Of a stretch of DNA of 64,000 nt, positions 62,217 to 64,000 are shown piece by piece. A program made the translations under genes and the position numbers. Each line of letters starts with the position of its first letter. Position 1 is the stretch's first letter. Source of the DNA: Glycomyces fuscus (GTDB lineage: Bacteria > Actinomycetota > Actinomycetes > Streptosporangiales > Streptosporangiaceae); the NCBI GenBank assembly GCA_002529455.1, contig NYMS01000010.1:80447-144446 (forward strand). Direction: 5' to 3'. The notes below the pieces were generated by a model. That model saw only the letters and a program-made list of their open reading frames with translations. It was not told the origin of the DNA and did no database searches.

Positions 62217-62905
62217 TGGGGCCCGTGAACACTCCCGTGCGCGTCCTGCTCGTGGACGACGACCCCCTGGTCCGCGCCGGCCTGCGGATCATGCTCTGCG
62301 GCGACGGGGACGTGGAGGTGGTGGGCGAGGCCGGGGACGGCGCCGAGGTGCCCGCGGCGGTGGCCGAGCACCGCCCCGACGTGGTGCTGATGGACGTGCG
62401 CATGCCCGGGACGGACGGGATCGCGGCGACCGAGGCGCTGCGCGGCGACGGCGACGGACCCCAGGTCCTGGTGCTCACCACCTTCGACGCCGACGCCACC
62501 GTGGTGCGGGCGCTGCGCGCGGGCGCCGCCGGGTACCTGCTCAAGCACACCGCTCCGGAGCGCATCGTGGAGGCGGTGCGCCGCGCGGCGGCGGGCGAGC
62601 CGGTGCTGTCGCCGAGCGTGGCCCGCGCGCTCATGGACCGGGTGGCCGGGAGCGACCCGGTGGAGCGCACCGAGGCGCCCTCGCGCCGCGAGCGCGCCCG
62701 GGAGCGGCTGGCGCTGCTCACCGACCGCGAGCGCGAGGTGGCCGAGGCGGTGACCGCCGGGCTGTCCAACGCCGAGATCGCCGAGCGGCTGTACATGTCC
62801 ATGGGCACGGTGAAGGCGCACGTGTCCAGCGCGCTGACCAAGTTGGACCTGGCCGGACGGGTGCAGTTGGCGCTGCTCACCCACGACGCCCGGACCCCCG
62901 ACTGA
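62216..62905 (+). CDS. LuxR/NarL-family response regulator
   Basis: 229 residues. Receiver with Asp14-Asp15-Asp16 acidic pocket and phospho-acceptor Asp60 (VVLMDVRMPG), LTTFDADATV, then linker and C-terminal helix-turn-helix LTDREREVAEAVTAGLSNAE, continuing IAERLYMSMGTVKAHV. GTG 62216 has GGAGGTG just upstream; GTG 62225 is possible. Coupled to the kinase; probable activator of the divergent exporter. Confidence 0.92.
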   Translation: MGPVNTPVRVLLVDDDPLVRAGLRIMLCGDGDVEVVGEAGDGAEVPAAVAEHRPDVVLMDVRMPGTDGIAATEALRGDGDGPQVLVLTTFDADATVVRALRAGAAGYLLKHTAPERIVEAVRRAAAGEPVLSPSVARALMDRVAGSDPVERTEAPSRRERARERLALLTDREREVAEAVTAGLSNAEIAERLYMSMGTVKAHVSSALTKLDLAGRVQLALLTHDARTPD

Positions 62906-63021
62906 GGTTCCGGGCCGCCCGGCTTCCGCGCACTCCTTGACGCCCGCCACCGTGGTACGGATGAACCCCGGGGGCGGTGGTGTTGGCCAGTAGGACGAAC
63001 AACGACGAGGGAGACGATTCC

Positions 63022-63465
63022 ATGCCGCTCGAAGGCGTGTACGAGCCGAGTCCGACGGAGTGGGTGCGCAAGCAGGTCGAGCAGATCGAGCGGTCCGGCG
63101 GGAAGGAGGGGATGACCCTGCGCGGAATGTCCGTCATCCTGCTCACCACGCGCGGGGCCAAGAGCGGCAAGCTGCGCAAGACGCCGCTGATGCGGGTGGA
63201 GCACGAGGGCCGCTACGCCGCCGTCGCCTCGCTCGGCGGCGCGCCCAAGCACCCCGTCTGGTACTTCAACGTCCTCGCCGACCCCCACGTGGAGCTGCGG
63301 GACGGCACCGTCACCCAGGACATGAGGGCCCGCGAGGTCACGGGTGAGGAGAAGGCGCTGTGGTGGGAGCGCGCCGTGGCGGCGTTCCCCGACTACGCCG
63401 ACTACCAGGCCAAGACCGACCGCGAGATCCCGGTCTTCGTCCTGGAGCCCGTGGCTGGTCAGTGA
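63022..63465 (+). CDS. Deazaflavin (F420)-dependent nitroreductase family protein
   Basis: 147 residues of the Ddn-type split barrel: [20 protein letters not shown] and [20 protein letters not shown] are the family's F420-contact segments. Relatives use reduced F420 to reduce quinones or nitro compounds at the membrane. ATG 63022 follows GAGGGAGA. F420 use implies the host makes this cofactor, as actinobacteria commonly do. Confidence 0.9.
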   Translation: MPLEGVYEPSPTEWVRKQVEQIERSGGKEGMTLRGMSVILLTTRGAKSGKLRKTPLMRVEHEGRYAAVASLGGAPKHPVWYFNVLADPHVELRDGTVTQDMRAREVTGEEKALWWERAVAAFPDYADYQAKTDREIPVFVLEPVAGQ

Positions 63466-63939
63466 CGTGTTCTGAGGGCGGACCGGTCAGGGGAGGAGCC
63501 TTGGCCGGTCCGCCCCGGGTCTGAGGTTGGGACCTGCCAGCTCCACGGGCGGTGGTCGATCCCAGGGGTGGCGGTCGACTCCGCAGGTGGTGGTCGGCTC
63601 CGCGGGTGGCCGCGTTTTCCACAGGTGGGGGTTGGGGGTGCCCCGGGGCGGGGTGGGGGTGGTTTCCTGGAAATAGGGGGGATCCCACCCACGCGCGTCT
63701 CGCCATGCCCTTAAAAACCCCACACCCCACGCCCCACACCCCAACAGGGATAACGAATTGAGGGGCAGGGAGGGGCCGGGAGGGGCCGCCATCAGGTCTC
63801 TCCCCTACGTCATTCCCGCCGGGGGCCGTTGGCGGCAACGAAAGCGCACCCGCTGCCGCGAAAGGGCGAGGGATTCAAGAAACGGTAGACGTTCGGTGGG
63901 GGTTGGGCGTCCGACGGAAAGCGGCACCAAAGGCGGGAG
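63466..63939. other. Non-coding region with low-complexity DNA
   Basis: About 470 bp of GT- and C-rich sequence without a convincing gene. It includes the 19 bp tandem repeats at 63548-63623 and an AT-containing stretch near 63710-63760. Confidence 0.5.
63548..63623. repeat. Four imperfect 19 bp tandem repeats
   Basis: Units 63548, 63567, 63586 and 63605, consensus GGTGGTGGTCGACTCCGCA, identity falling toward the end. Non-coding. Confidence 0.6.
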
Positions 63940-64000
63940 CTACTGCCGGAGGGCGGCCAACGCCCGGGGGGTGAGGGTGGTCGGGCTCTGCGACGTCGGC
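63940..64000 (-). CDS. Possible C-terminus of a gene running off the window
   Basis: On the minus strand a frame open at the window edge gives SPTTLTPRALAALRQ before TAG at 63942-63940. It reads like a real C-terminal helix with strong GC third positions, but only 19 residues are visible. Confidence 0.3.
   Translation of the reverse strand, partial: PTSQSPTTLTPRALAALRQ

Overview
The window is a chromosomal segment from a very GC-rich Gram-positive actinomycete. GTG and TTG starts are common, third codon positions are strongly GC, intergenic stretches are AT-poor, and many genes overlap by a few bases. The gene styles fit a Nocardiopsis- or Streptomyces-like filamentous actinobacterium, but no rRNA or taxonomic marker fixes the genus, so this is inference. 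I see no phage, insertion sequence, CRISPR array or replication origin.

Layout. 0-4 kb: end of an oligopeptide/nickel-type ABC importer (two ATPases) coupled to an MFS transporter, then a methyltransferase under an AT-rich palindrome. 4-6 kb: a TetR-glycosyltransferase operon. 6-11 kb: a flavin-type oxidoreductase, a serine/threonine kinase with an unrecognised tail, and a TetR-controlled ABC exporter. 11-25 kb: housekeeping and stress genes (M3 peptidase, double-domain lipoprotein, gcvH, enoyl-CoA hydratase, a Rel/SpoT homologue with a damaged synthetase site, an OYE/ArsR pair, a thioredoxin-reductase-like flavoprotein, a CGNR regulator, a DUF2795 protein, a decayed ZIP transporter and an MFS-TetR drug-efflux pair). 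25-33.5 kb: a SUKH protein, a CPBP protease, a 50-residue peptide gene, an ABC exporter divergent from a two-component system, and a secreted phosphodiester glycosidase.

33.7-38.1 kb is the most unusual part: five overlapping genes on the minus strand encoding a probable heme-dependent tyrosine-hydroxylase-like protein, an ABM monooxygenase, an aromatic amino acid decarboxylase-family enzyme, a gentisate-dioxygenase-type cupin and a DJ-1/PfpI protein. They sit behind a roughly 0.55 kb AT-rich leader and beside a DMT exporter and a LysR regulator. Base composition is visibly less GC-rich than the flanks, suggesting acquisition. The enzyme set suggests a tyrosine to DOPA to catecholamine route with further ring oxidation. 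This is my best candidate for an undescribed system.

40.8-64 kb: a FAD/Rieske oxidoreductase, an ABC transporter with fused membrane and ATPase domains, a Gly-Cys-Val tRNA operon, moeA, a second MFS-TetR pair that shares both recognition helix and operator geometry with the first, a GNAT enzyme, manA, an FKBP isomerase, an acyl-CoA dehydrogenase with a divergent TetR, an MMPL exporter with its TetR, a second ABC exporter divergent from a two-component system, and a deazaflavin-dependent nitroreductase-family protein. Convergent gene pairs are repeatedly separated by near-perfect GC-rich hairpins, and divergent regulator-target pairs by short AT-leaning palindromes, so much of the local regulation can be read directly.
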